DNA of 64,000 nucleotides from Methylotenera sp. (GTDB lineage Bacteria > Pseudomonadota > Gammaproteobacteria > Burkholderiales > Methylophilaceae): assembly GCA_030693535.1 (NCBI GenBank), contig JAUYAL010000077.1, positions 310,001-374,000 on the forward strand. The letters are read 5' to 3'. The notes beneath the pieces were generated by a model. The model was not told the origin of the DNA and ran no database searches. It was given only the letters and a program-made list of their open reading frames with translations. Positions 53,339 to 61,834 of the stretch are shown piece after piece; the stretch's first letter is position 1, and every line of letters starts with the position of its first letter. The position numbers and the translations under genes are program-made.

Positions 53339-54535
53339 ATGAAAAACATTCAAGCCATGCGCGAGAAAATTGCAAACCTCGCACAATCTGCTAATAAATT
53401 GTTGGCAGATAAAGGTGATCAAACTTGGACAAAAGATGAACAAACCCAGTTTGATAACTTCACTACTGAAATCGAAGCCCTTAAAAGCCAAATTAGCGCC
53501 ATTGAAAAAATGCGCGATTTAGAAGCTGATAATTTCTTTAATGCGGCTGTAACCTCAGCTAAAAAAGACGATGGAATGACCATTGACGCGTTAACAGCCG
53601 TTGCGTTGTATATGCGTTTTGGCAACAACGTGTCGCCTGAACAGGCCATTGCTGTGCGAAACGCAATGAGTACAACGACCGGCGCAGAAGGTGGATTCAC
53701 AGTGCCATCAGAAATATCAGCGATGGTCATTACTAAACTTAAAGCTTTTGGCGGCATGCGTGAAGTGGCTGAGATCATTACCACTGATTCAGGCAATCCG
53801 CTTTCATTTCCTACCAATGATGGCACGGGTGAAGTCGGCGAGATTGTGGGTGAGAATGCTGCTGCAACCTTGGGTGAAACAGTTTTGGGCACATTACCAC
53901 TGAATGTTTTCAAATACAGCTCCAAAAAAATCGCCTTGCCTATTGAGCTAATTCAAGATTCAGCGATTGATGTCGTCGCATTTGTTGTTGCTCGCTTAGC
54001 TGAACGTATTGCGCGTATTCAAAACACGCACTTTACAACTGGTGCCGGCACTACGCTACCAGACGGAATTGTGCCAAAATCTGCCATCGGTAAAACGGGT
54101 ACATCAGGCCAAACGCTCACGGTTATTTATGATGACCTGGTGGATTTAAAACATTCAGTGAACCGTGCGTATCGTCGCAATGCACGTTATATGATGAATG
54201 ATTTGAGCGTGTCTTTAGTATCAAAAATTAAAGATACTACAGGCCGCCCAATTTGGGTTCCAGCAGTTACTGAAGGTGCGCCAGATATGTTGCTTGGTGC
54301 ACCAGTAGTCACCAATGACGATGTTGCAGTGATGGCAGCCAATGCTAAATCAATTATTTACGGTGATTTAAGTCAATACAAAATCCGCGATGTAGCTAAC
54401 AGCACCAGCATTCGCCGTTTTGATGATTCAGCATTTGCTTTGCTTGGACAAGTGGGCTTCTGTGGCTGGCAACGTTCAGGCGGCAACTTAATTGATATTG
54501 CCGCTACACGCGCTTACGCAAACTCAGCAACATAA
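53339..54535 (+). CDS. Major capsid protein, HK97 family
   Basis: 398 residues from the ATG at 53339 with AAGGAAACGG just upstream. The N-terminal about 80 residues form the coiled-coil scaffold (delta) domain. The HK97 fold follows, marked by MSTTTGAEGGFTVPSEI, TNDGTGEVGEIVGENAA, and the end GFCGWQRSGGNLIDIAATRAY. Adjacent protease supports maturation. Confidence 0.95.
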   Translation: MKNIQAMREKIANLAQSANKLLADKGDQTWTKDEQTQFDNFTTEIEALKSQISAIEKMRDLEADNFFNAAVTSAKKDDGMTIDALTAVALYMRFGNNVSPEQAIAVRNAMSTTTGAEGGFTVPSEISAMVITKLKAFGGMREVAEIITTDSGNPLSFPTNDGTGEVGEIVGENAAATLGETVLGTLPLNVFKYSSKKIALPIELIQDSAIDVVAFVVARLAERIARIQNTHFTTGAGTTLPDGIVPKSAIGKTGTSGQTLTVIYDDLVDLKHSVNRAYRRNARYMMNDLSVSLVSKIKDTTGRPIWVPAVTEGAPDMLLGAPVVTNDDVAVMAANAKSIIYGDLSQYKIRDVANSTSIRRFDDSAFALLGQVGFCGWQRSGGNLIDIAATRAYANSAT

Positions 54536-54537
54536 TT

Positions 54538-54560
54538 AAAGAGGCTTCGGCCTCTTTGTT
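54538..54560 (+). terminator. Terminator after the capsid gene
   Basis: AAAGAGGC-TTCG-GCCTCTTT with a stable UUCG loop and T-rich tail. Directly after the capsid stop, so it should produce a capsid-ended mRNA. Confidence 0.75.
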
Positions 54561-54589
54561 ATTTTATTAATTCATATACTGGAACCATC

Positions 54590-54781
54590 ATGGCCAAAGA
54601 TAAAGAATCTCTAATTGAAGTAGCTTTGCTACGTGACAGCGCGTTAGGTGAATGCGGATCAGTTGTTAGTATTTTAAAGACAGAAGTTGAAGCCTATAAA
54701 TTACACGGCATGGTTGACGATAATGCTGAAGCGGTTTCTTACGCTAAATCTCAAATCGTAGTAGCACCAGCTGCCGAATAA
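54590..54781 (+). CDS. Small phage protein after the capsid gene
   Basis: 63 residues, acidic, soluble. Not recognised. GLY-poor and alpha-helical in look (LIEVALLRDSALGECGSVVSI). Its place between capsid and fibre-like gene suggests a head-related or decoration role, which is inference. Confidence 0.6.
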   Translation: MAKDKESLIEVALLRDSALGECGSVVSILKTEVEAYKLHGMVDDNAEAVSYAKSQIVVAPAAE

Positions 54782-54803
54782 TAAGCAACGCAGTCTATAA
54801 ATT

Positions 54804-54828
54804 AAAAAGCCCTTGAAAGAGGGTTTTT
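54804..54828 (+). terminator. Weak hairpin after the 63-residue gene
   Basis: GCCCTT-GAAA-GAGGG flanked by an A-run and a T-run (TTTTT). Short stem with one G-U pair. Confidence 0.45.
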
Positions 54829-54861
54829 GTGTTTGTGATCTGCCAATTAAAGGTTTAAAAA

Positions 54862-56823
54862 ATGAGCAGTGTCGATTTAGAAGATAAGGCTGGTGACACC
54901 TACAGCCCAGACGTTTTTACGCGCGATGAACTCGGCAAGACCGTTGTTATTCAAGCTGTCACCAACGTTGACCCTACAACAGGCACCCCAAACGCTTCAA
55001 CTGAAGCCACATTGCTGGCGTTAAAAGCCGTAGCGGATAGTTTGCTATCAGCAGCGCAAGCAATCGAAGTAGCTAGCGAATCCCTTAACATCAAAACAAC
55101 AGCAGTTAATACAGGGGCAATATCAGGAACGGTCGCTCTTGATGGGGCAACGCTATCTGCGCTCGAAACCATAAGCGTAAATGGCGTGGCGACAGAAACA
55201 ACATTGTCGGCTTTAAATGCCAAGACTACTACTTTAGCGGTCGATGCAATATCAGGCAGTAATTACCAAAAAGTAAAGGTAGGTTTTGGTGTTGATGGTG
55301 CTTTTGTTAGTGCAAGTGCAAGTAACCCTCTACCGACTACTACTGATAATGGGCTAACAAATACTCAGTTAAGAGCCTCTTCTGTTCAAATCACTGGGAC
55401 TGTTCTAATTGGTGGCTCAGGCACTAAAATTCAATCTGACGGCGCGGAAGTTGATAGTTTCAACCCTTTACCAGTTTTTATGAATGGTGGGATAGGGCTA
55501 ACAGCTAATGGAAATGTTGTAAGCACAGGCAATCCTTTACCTGTAACGGCTGACTCTAGTAAGGCTGAAGATGCATTGCACGCTAGTGGTGCTACAGGTG
55601 TATTTGTGCTTGGTGTTAGAAACGACAGCGACGTGGCAACGGCAGGTGATGGTGACTACACAGCGTTGAAGATGGATGAGAATGGTCGCTTAAAAGTTTC
55701 CACAAAACCAGCTTCTTTCGCTGACATCACAGGTGACATTACCGCGATACAAGCGACAATTGATACGGCTGTTGCAGGTGGTACGGTAGCTGGTGATGTG
55801 AGCAGTTCAAGTAACGTCATGGCATTCTGTATAGGTACTTTCGCAGGTATTAACTGTACGTTTGAGGGTTCTCTTGAAGCTACTGGTGACACAAACTGGT
55901 TTGCTATTCAAGCAATTCGGTCAAATGCAAACACCGTTGAGCTAACAACAGGCGTGTTGGGCGCGAAACCTGCATACGCTTGGGAGTTGTCAGTCAATGC
56001 TTTAAGGCGTATTCGTGTTCGTGCCACAGCTAGAACAAGTGGGACACAATCATGGCGATTCGTGCAAGGTACATATGCTACCGAACCAATCCCTGCATCA
56101 CAAGTGTCGGCTACACAGCCAGTATCGGGAACAGTGACAGCGACTGTTGCAGGTGCAACATTAGCCTTGCCTACCATTGTTGCAGACGTAGCAAGTGCCG
56201 CGATTACAACCACAACGACAACGGCAACGCTCACACCAACAGCAGGGATGTCTTATAGCGTTGATATTCCTGTCACGGTAGTATCAGGCACAAATCCAAC
56301 GATGGATGTGGTCGTTCAAGAGTCCGATGACTCAGGCACTAACTGGTTTGATGTGTTCCACTTCCCACGAATTACGGCTACAGGGATTTATCGGTCTCCA
56401 CCATTAAGACTGCGTGGCAATCGTGTTCGTTACGTGCAGACAATCACAGGTACAACGCCATCATTTACTCGCGCAATTAACAGACTGCAACGCCAAGATG
56501 ATTGCGATAATTACTCACAATTGTTTGATAGAGCAATCTCTCTCACAACTCTAAATGCGGTAACTCCTGCCTTAAATATTCAAGGCGCTAACCACGTAGA
56601 GTTAATCATCAACCTAGGCACAGCTACAACTCCACCTACTCTGCAACTTGAGGGTTCGGATGATAATGCCAACTGGTATGCACTAGGCGCACCATTGCTA
56701 GGCGTTGCAAGTTCTACTGTAAGAATGTCGGTGATTGATGTTAGCCCAAGCTTTATACGCGCTAGGGTATCTGTTGTAGGTGCAACAGTTGTTGCAGGTT
56801 ACGTTTTGATTAAAGGACATTAA
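54862..56823 (+). CDS. Large repetitive phage head/fibre-like protein
   Basis: 653 residues, not assigned to a family. Thr/Ala/Val-rich, almost no Cys. It has repeated segments: STEATLLALKAVADSL and TETTLSALNAKTT, ASNPLPTTTDNG, SFNPLPVFMNGG and TGNPLPVTADSS (NPLP turn repeats), and beta-rich C-terminal parts with GSDDNANWYALG. The look is of a trimeric capsid fibre or decoration protein. Lying between capsid and connectors, a head fibre is more likely than a tail fibre. It contains no VR-like repeat. Confidence 0.6.
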   Translation: MSSVDLEDKAGDTYSPDVFTRDELGKTVVIQAVTNVDPTTGTPNASTEATLLALKAVADSLLSAAQAIEVASESLNIKTTAVNTGAISGTVALDGATLSALETISVNGVATETTLSALNAKTTTLAVDAISGSNYQKVKVGFGVDGAFVSASASNPLPTTTDNGLTNTQLRASSVQITGTVLIGGSGTKIQSDGAEVDSFNPLPVFMNGGIGLTANGNVVSTGNPLPVTADSSKAEDALHASGATGVFVLGVRNDSDVATAGDGDYTALKMDENGRLKVSTKPASFADITGDITAIQATIDTAVAGGTVAGDVSSSSNVMAFCIGTFAGINCTFEGSLEATGDTNWFAIQAIRSNANTVELTTGVLGAKPAYAWELSVNALRRIRVRATARTSGTQSWRFVQGTYATEPIPASQVSATQPVSGTVTATVAGATLALPTIVADVASAAITTTTTTATLTPTAGMSYSVDIPVTVVSGTNPTMDVVVQESDDSGTNWFDVFHFPRITATGIYRSPPLRLRGNRVRYVQTITGTTPSFTRAINRLQRQDDCDNYSQLFDRAISLTTLNAVTPALNIQGANHVELIINLGTATTPPTLQLEGSDDNANWYALGAPLLGVASSTVRMSVIDVSPSFIRARVSVVGATVVAGYVLIKGH

Positions 56824-56824
56824 G

Positions 56825-56992
56825 ATGCAGATTAAAAACTTATCAACAAATGAAATCTTTGAGATTGAAGGCTCAGTCAATAAGCTAGTGCATTGCCATA
56901 GTTTTGTTAATGGCGATGGAGTGACTGTGACGGTAGATTTTGAGGAAAATACCACAGTTAATTCAGAGTACGAAATAGTCGCTGAAGAATGA
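56825..56992 (+). CDS. Small phage protein (55 residues)
   Basis: 55 residues, acidic, beta-rich (IKNLSTNEIFEIEG ... VTVTVDFEENTTVNSEYEIV). It follows the fibre-like gene by 1 bp. RBS is within that gene's end. Possibly a fibre chaperone or cap. A 17-codon frame follows by ATGA overlap and is too short to call. Confidence 0.5.
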   Translation: MQIKNLSTNEIFEIEGSVNKLVHCHSFVNGDGVTVTVDFEENTTVNSEYEIVAEE

Positions 56993-57045
56993 TTCCGTTT
57001 TTCTTTGACACAAAGGCAACGTTAGAAAAACTTAAGTCGTAAATA

Positions 57046-57249
57046 ATGAGCTTACTTTTCTTTTTTAAAAGTAATAACAGATTACCTAGGGTTATTTATG
57101 GCGCGCGCGCGGGCGATTATAACAATCAATCAACCAGACGTCGCTTGCCAACTCAGTATCATATAAGACAGGCTTCACCGCAAAGTACACGCGTTTCTGC
57201 TCGCACTTTTGCACGCGGTACCAACACTCAAAAAAGTCATAGAAGCTAG
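57046..57249 (+). CDS. Small basic phage protein
   Basis: 67 residues, very basic (12 Arg) with a hydrophobic start (MSLLFFFKS). Not recognised. No clear RBS. Could be a disordered head-completion peptide or a chance frame. Confidence 0.4.
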   Translation: MSLLFFFKSNNRLPRVIYGARAGDYNNQSTRRRLPTQYHIRQASPQSTRVSARTFARGTNTQKSHRS

Positions 57250-57277
57250 TTTTAAAAGTTTTATAAAGGGTTTTATA

Positions 57278-57856
57278 GTGACCACACGTTTAATAACACC
57301 ACCAGTAAGTGAACCCATCTCGCTGGTTGAAGCAAAGCTACATTTACGTGTGGATCATAATGCTGAAGATACACTGATTACTGCACTCATTACATCCGCG
57401 CGTGAGCAATGTGAGCACATCCTTGGCCGCTCACTTATGCCGCAAACATGGGAAGCTATCTTAGATGATTTTCCACTAGATAATGATATTGAGCTTTTAA
57501 ACCCAAACATTATCAGTATTACCAGCATTAAATATATTGATGCACTGACTGCAAATGAAACAACATTAGCCAGCAATCAATATGCGTTAGATAAAGATAG
57601 TGAGCCTGGCTGGGTAATGCCTGCTTATGGGGTGACTTGGCCTGAAACTTTAGCTATTGCTAATGCGGTACGTATTCGATATGTAGCAGGATATGCCGAT
57701 GCTGCCAGCGTTCCTGCAAGTATTAAAGCGTGGATTTTATTAGCAATTGGCGTTGCATATAAACAGCGCGAGGCTTTAGCAGAAAATACCTTAGCAAAAC
57801 TCCCACACGATTTTTATGAAGGATTGCTAGATCGCTATAGGATTTGGCGCATATGA
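57278..57856 (+). CDS. Head-tail connector (gp6-like)
   Basis: 192 residues with GTG start at 57278, preceded by AAAGGG 7 bp away. An ATG at 57209 would add an unrelated basic stretch. Family features: SEPISLVEAKLHLRVDHNAEDTLITALITSAREQCEHILGR at the N-terminus and VRYVAGYADAASVPASIKAWILL toward the end. It forms the ring below the portal. Confidence 0.85.
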   Translation: MTTRLITPPVSEPISLVEAKLHLRVDHNAEDTLITALITSAREQCEHILGRSLMPQTWEAILDDFPLDNDIELLNPNIISITSIKYIDALTANETTLASNQYALDKDSEPGWVMPAYGVTWPETLAIANAVRIRYVAGYADAASVPASIKAWILLAIGVAYKQREALAENTLAKLPHDFYEGLLDRYRIWRI

Positions 57857-58200
57857 GTTTACCTGTAGCTGGAGAACTTAATCGCCTAATCTCAATTAAA
57901 GTGCAAGCTGATATCCCTGCGATGGGTGCTGCAATTACGCAAAACTTTACCTTGCTGGCAACGGTATGGGCAAAACATCAGCCGGTTGGTAGCGCGATAT
58001 TCTTTGGTACCAAGCAAGTGGGCGAAGATGTAACCGACCGTTTTATTATTCGTAGAAATGCGACGATTAACGAGCAAACAGTCAGCGCGAATCATGTGAT
58101 TGAGTTTAACGGTAATCGCTACCGTGTACGCCGTGCCAGTGATTTAGAAGGCGCCAGACAATTTGTAATGATTGAGGCTGAGGGCTTGGGCAATGTTTGA
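57853..58200 (+). CDS. Head-tail adaptor / head closure protein
   Basis: 115 residues from the ATG at 57853, overlapping the previous stop as ATGA. It begins GELNRLISIKVQAD and contains TVWAKHQPV and EFNGNRYRVRRAS, typical of the SPP1 gp16/HK97 gp7-like closure family. Confidence 0.83.
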   Translation: MSLPVAGELNRLISIKVQADIPAMGAAITQNFTLLATVWAKHQPVGSAIFFGTKQVGEDVTDRFIIRRNATINEQTVSANHVIEFNGNRYRVRRASDLEGARQFVMIEAEGLGNV

Positions 58201-58600
58201 AGTTAACGCTACGATCAGCGGCTTTAGCCGTATCGACTTTGATAAAAAGAAAATACGCAGAGCCTTGCAGATTGAAGGCCGTGCGGTGCAAAAGCTATCA
58301 CGCAAGCTAGTATCAAAACGGATTCTTGATAGCGTTGGTGATTACCCTGCTAAAAAAACAGGGCGCTTGATGCGTTCAATTAAATCCAAGGTTTCAAAGT
58401 CTGGCTTTTTAGTCAGAATTGCCCCGCAAAAAACAGCGGAGATGAAAGACTTTTATCCCGCATTTTTGCATTATGGCAGTAAAAAAAATAACCTGGCACC
58501 GCGTAAAAACTTTATGACCGATGCATTAGATGCTAGGCGTGATGTTTCGCGGGTTGCTATTTTAAACGCGCTTGAAGGCGCGTTGATTCCAAGAAATTAA
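58193..58600 (+). CDS. HK97 gp10-like / tail connector protein
   Basis: 135 residues from the ATG at 58193, overlapping the adaptor gene by 8 bp. Has YPAKKTGRLMRSIKSKV and FLHYGSKKNNLAPRKNFM, the pattern of phage neck or minor tail proteins (HK97 gp10 type). Basic. Confidence 0.75.
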   Translation: MFEVNATISGFSRIDFDKKKIRRALQIEGRAVQKLSRKLVSKRILDSVGDYPAKKTGRLMRSIKSKVSKSGFLVRIAPQKTAEMKDFYPAFLHYGSKKNNLAPRKNFMTDALDARRDVSRVAILNALEGALIPRN

Positions 58601-58612
58601 AAGGCCTTAATA

Positions 58613-59197
58613 ATGATTGTTGAAATTGTTGAAGCCTTAAAAATACGCACTAATGCTACCTTTGTAGGGCGGATTGCAGGCGCTGCTGAATTTGCTGTAT
58701 TGTCACCTGATGCAAAATTATCCTTACCGTGTGCTTATGTGATCCCATTAGACGATCAGGCGCAACCGAATAATTCAGATAATGGCTATTCGCAAATTGT
58801 ACGTGATGGCTTTGCGGTGATTGTAGTGTTAAGTAATGAGGCAGATGAACTGGGTAAAAGCAGTATTGCGCAAGTAATACCCGTGCGAAATGTACTCAAT
58901 GCCGCGTTGCTTTCATGGGCGCCTGATAGTGAGCATGGCCCCATTGAGTACGATGGCGGGCAATTGCTCGATGTGGACCGTGCGCGGCTTTATTACCAGT
59001 TTGAATATGCGAGTGAAACACAGATTACCGAGAGTGATACTTATCAGGCAATCGTCAATGCCGCTTTACCAGCGTTTACCGGCTTGCATTTAGATGTTGA
59101 TATGACAGCTCCATTTGACCCTAATCGTGTTGTTGTAGGCGCTACTGGGCCAGATGGCACGATTGATGCAAGTATTGTGCTTGCAATTCCACAATAA
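58613..59197 (+). CDS. Tail terminator-like protein (Mu gp37 type)
   Basis: 194 residues. Middle segment VIPLDDQAQPN ... QIVRDGFAVIVVLSN and a late YQFEYASETQI match gp37-like tail completion proteins of Mu-type phages. RBS AAGG upstream. Placed directly before the DUF2635 and sheath genes. Confidence 0.68.
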   Translation: MIVEIVEALKIRTNATFVGRIAGAAEFAVLSPDAKLSLPCAYVIPLDDQAQPNNSDNGYSQIVRDGFAVIVVLSNEADELGKSSIAQVIPVRNVLNAALLSWAPDSEHGPIEYDGGQLLDVDRARLYYQFEYASETQITESDTYQAIVNAALPAFTGLHLDVDMTAPFDPNRVVVGATGPDGTIDASIVLAIPQ

Positions 59198-59209
59198 GGA
59201 CGTTTAAAA

Positions 59210-59389
59210 ATGTATATCAAACCAATCAAGAACAAACAAATACCAGACCCAGTGCGCGGTGGCTACTTGCCAGAGCAAGGTGGAGAAGTTGACGATAACG
59301 ATATGTACTGGCAGCGCCGTATTAATGATGGTGATGTTGAACCCGTGCCAGTGATTGCGTTGGCAGTGGAAGTACCAAAAGGCAAGTAG
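59210..59389 (+). CDS. DUF2635 protein (Mu gp38-like)
   Basis: 59 residues with the family pattern IKPIKNKQIPDPVRGGYLPEQGGEV and YWQRRINDGDV. A small protein found before the sheath gene in Mu-like phages. RBS AAGGA. Below 60 residues. Confidence 0.75.
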   Translation: MYIKPIKNKQIPDPVRGGYLPEQGGEVDDNDMYWQRRINDGDVEPVPVIALAVEVPKGK

Positions 59390-59418
59390 CCTAAATTTAA
59401 TTAAGTTTTACAAGCAAG

Positions 59419-59440
59419 CCACCTTCGGGTGGTTTTTTTT
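59419..59440 (+). terminator. Hairpin before the tail sheath gene
   Basis: CCACC-TTCG-GGTGG with a UUCG loop followed by eight T, 16 bp before the sheath ATG. Could end the head transcript. Confidence 0.65.
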
Positions 59441-59455
59441 ATGCCTGGAGGCAAT

Positions 59456-60946
59456 ATGACAGTGTCGTTTAATACTACTCCTGCTAATTTACGAGTGCCC
59501 TTGTTTTATGCAGAGGTAGATAACTCGCAAGCTGGCTATTTTTCACAAGCTTTACGCACGCTAATTGTCGGTCAAAAGACAGCGGCAGGGAATGGCGTTG
59601 CTAACGTGCCAACCTTGGTATCACGTACCGATGAAGCCAAAACACTGGCTGGCGTCGGTTCTATTGCTGCACGAATGCATGAAATGTATCGCGCCAATGA
59701 TTCTACTGGTGAAGTATGGATGCTGTTACTCGATGATTTAGGCGCGGGGGTTGCGGCAATTAACTCAATCACAATAACAGGCGCGGCCACTGAAAGCGGT
59801 ACGCTTAACCTTTACATTGCAGGTCAAAAATTGCAAGTGGCTGTTGTACTTGCCGACACCCCGACGATTATTGCCACTGCCATTGCAGCGGCAATCAATG
59901 CGGCAACGAGCTTACCAGTTACAGCCACGAGTGCTGTAGGGGTAGTCACAGCAACATGCCGACACAAAGGCTTGGTCGGTAACGACGTTAAATTCCAACT
60001 GAATTATCGCGGATTGGCTGGCGGGGAAAAAACACCGGCTGGCGTGACTGTTGCTTTTGCACAGCCAACACCTGGCACTGGCGTTTCGATCCTTACCACT
60101 GCTTTGGCTGCGCTGGGTGATGATGAATATGATTTTATTATTCATCCATACACTGATGCCACTTCACTCGATGCCTTTAAAACATTGATGAACGATACCA
60201 CAGGCCGCTGGGCCTATAACCGCCAAATCTACGGACATGTGTATTCAGCTAAGTCTGATACGTTTTCAAACTTGGTGGCAATCGGCGTGGCACGTAATGA
60301 TCAGCATGCTTCAATTGCTGGTTATGAAGCTGGTGTGCCTAACCCAAGCTGGGAGTATGCAGCGGCTTATGGTGCACGTAATGCAGTGTTTATTGCGGCT
60401 GACCCAGCACGACCAACCCAAACAGGTGAGTTAATCGGCATATTGCCAGCACCTGCATCAGGCCGCTTTATTCAAACTGAGCGCGGTACGCTATTAAATA
60501 GCGGCATTGCAACCAGTTATGTAGGAGGCAGTGCGCAACGTGTAGAACGTGCGATTACTACTTACCAAAAGAACGCATGGAATCAGGCTGACCCTAGCTA
60601 TTTAGACAGTGAAACATTGCATACGCTGGCGTATGTGATTCGCCGCTTGCGTTATGTAGTGACACAAAAATACCCGCGCCATAAATTAGCAAATGATGGT
60701 ACCCGCTTTGGTGCTGGTCAGGCCATTGTTACACCAAGCGTTGTCCGCGGTGAAATCTTGAGTGAGTACGCCTCACTTGAAGAAATGGGCGTTGTAGAAA
60801 ACGCCAAAGCCTTTGCTGCCAACTTGATTGTTGAGCGTGATGCGAATGACCCAAATCGTTTGAATGTGCTCTACCCGCCTGACTTAGTTAATCAATTGCG
60901 TGTGTTTGCAGTATTGGCGCAATTCCGTTTGCAATATAAAGCTTAA
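59456..60946 (+). CDS. Contractile tail sheath protein (Mu gpL-like)
   Basis: 496 residues from the ATG at 59456 with GGAGG 5 bp upstream. The C-terminal domain holds RAITTYQKNAWNQADPSYLDSETLHTLAYVIRRLR and TPSVVRGEILSEYASLEEMGVVENAKAF, hallmarks of Mu-type sheaths. Shows that the phage has a contractile tail. Confidence 0.93.
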   Translation: MTVSFNTTPANLRVPLFYAEVDNSQAGYFSQALRTLIVGQKTAAGNGVANVPTLVSRTDEAKTLAGVGSIAARMHEMYRANDSTGEVWMLLLDDLGAGVAAINSITITGAATESGTLNLYIAGQKLQVAVVLADTPTIIATAIAAAINAATSLPVTATSAVGVVTATCRHKGLVGNDVKFQLNYRGLAGGEKTPAGVTVAFAQPTPGTGVSILTTALAALGDDEYDFIIHPYTDATSLDAFKTLMNDTTGRWAYNRQIYGHVYSAKSDTFSNLVAIGVARNDQHASIAGYEAGVPNPSWEYAAAYGARNAVFIAADPARPTQTGELIGILPAPASGRFIQTERGTLLNSGIATSYVGGSAQRVERAITTYQKNAWNQADPSYLDSETLHTLAYVIRRLRYVVTQKYPRHKLANDGTRFGAGQAIVTPSVVRGEILSEYASLEEMGVVENAKAFAANLIVERDANDPNRLNVLYPPDLVNQLRVFAVLAQFRLQYKA

Positions 60947-61017
60947 CCAAAATACTTAATCAATCAATCAGCAACTGTTCGGTAATGCCGAATAGTTGCC
61001 AATAGAAAGGAATCAAT

Positions 61018-61389
61018 ATGGCTTCAGCTCCAAAAGTTGCTGGTACCTGCTACGTTAAAGTAGACGGCTCTCAGTTGGAATTAAAAGGGGATAGCGGCAT
61101 AGAAGCGCCACCGTTCTCAGTGACCCGTGAAGTGGTGATGGGTCAAAGTGGCGTAGCAGGTTTGAAAGAAACTGCAAAAACACCTTATATCAAAGGCACG
61201 TTTATTGTTGGCCCTGATTTTCCTAGAGAAAAACTAGATACTGGTACCGACATTACCGCTACGGTTGAGTTTATTAATGGCTCTGTTTATACCTTAAGCG
61301 GTGCGTTTGTTGTAGGCGATTCTGCTTATAAATCAGATAGCGGTGAACTCGATCTTGAGTTGAATGGTATTAAAGGCATTTGGGCATGA
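61018..61389 (+). CDS. Tail tube protein (Mu gpM-like)
   Basis: 123 residues. VAGTCYVKVDGSQLELKGDSG, REVVMGQSGVAGLKETAKTPYIKG and ELDLELNGIKGIW match the Mu-type tube family. RBS AAAGGA. Overlaps the next gene as ATGA. Confidence 0.9.
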   Translation: MASAPKVAGTCYVKVDGSQLELKGDSGIEAPPFSVTREVVMGQSGVAGLKETAKTPYIKGTFIVGPDFPREKLDTGTDITATVEFINGSVYTLSGAFVVGDSAYKSDSGELDLELNGIKGIWA

Positions 61390-61670
61390 AAATAACCCTG
61401 ACTAAATCTATCACCGCGCATGGTGAGCCTATCACTGAAATTGAGCTACGTGAGCCGACAGGTCGTGAGGTACAAGATATCGGGTTCCCTTATCTTGTAC
61501 TGATGAATGATGATACTGAAGCTATCCAAATCCAAGCCAAAGCTGTCGGTAAATATGTCTCAAAACTAGCTGGCATTCCACCAAGCTCGGTTGACCAAAT
61601 GAGTGCAGCTGATTTAAGTGCCTGTACTGGTGTGGTGATGAGTTTTTTCGGGGTGCAAGCAGCAGTCTAG
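61386..61670 (+). CDS. Tail assembly chaperone, short form (Mu gp41-like)
   Basis: 94 residues from the ATG at 61386. It starts KITLTKSITAHGEPITEIELREPTGREV, the pattern of phage tail assembly proteins. Near the end the slippery site T TTT TTC (61643-61649) lies in frame, so part of the ribosomes should shift to the -1 frame and make a longer product (see next entry). Confidence 0.88.
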   Translation: MKITLTKSITAHGEPITEIELREPTGREVQDIGFPYLVLMNDDTEAIQIQAKAVGKYVSKLAGIPPSSVDQMSAADLSACTGVVMSFFGVQAAV

Positions 61671-61834
61671 GTAATAGCGCGGAATCTTATATTAATCGGG
61701 TGTTTGAGCTGGCTTATTTTTGGCGGACTACACCTGATTATATTTTAGATATGCCGCTTGCAAAAATAGCACAATACGACGCCCATGCTGGGCGAATTAC
61801 AATCTTGATGAACGGATCAGACAATGGCGGATAA
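61386..61834 (+). CDS. Tail assembly chaperone, -1 frameshift fusion
   Basis: Predicted product: 88 residues of the short form to the slippery site at 61643-61649, then a -1 shift giving 61 more residues to the stop at 61832-61834, about 149 in total. The extension includes RVFELAYFWRTTPDYILDMP and KIAQYDAHAGRI, the style of GpE/gpGT-like chaperone tails. The frame is open throughout and overlaps the tape-measure start. Parallel to lambda G/GT and P2/Mu E-type shifts. Confidence 0.82.
61643..61649 (+). promoter_or_regulatory. -1 ribosomal frameshift site
   Basis: T TTT TTC in the zero frame of the chaperone gene, the X XXY YYZ form with X, Y = T, followed by G-rich CGGGG, 7 codons before the zero-frame stop. 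Confidence 0.8.

Noticed and set aside
56989..57042. 17-codon frame after the 55-residue gene
   Set aside because: Too short to support, although it overlaps by ATGA. It could be a remnant.
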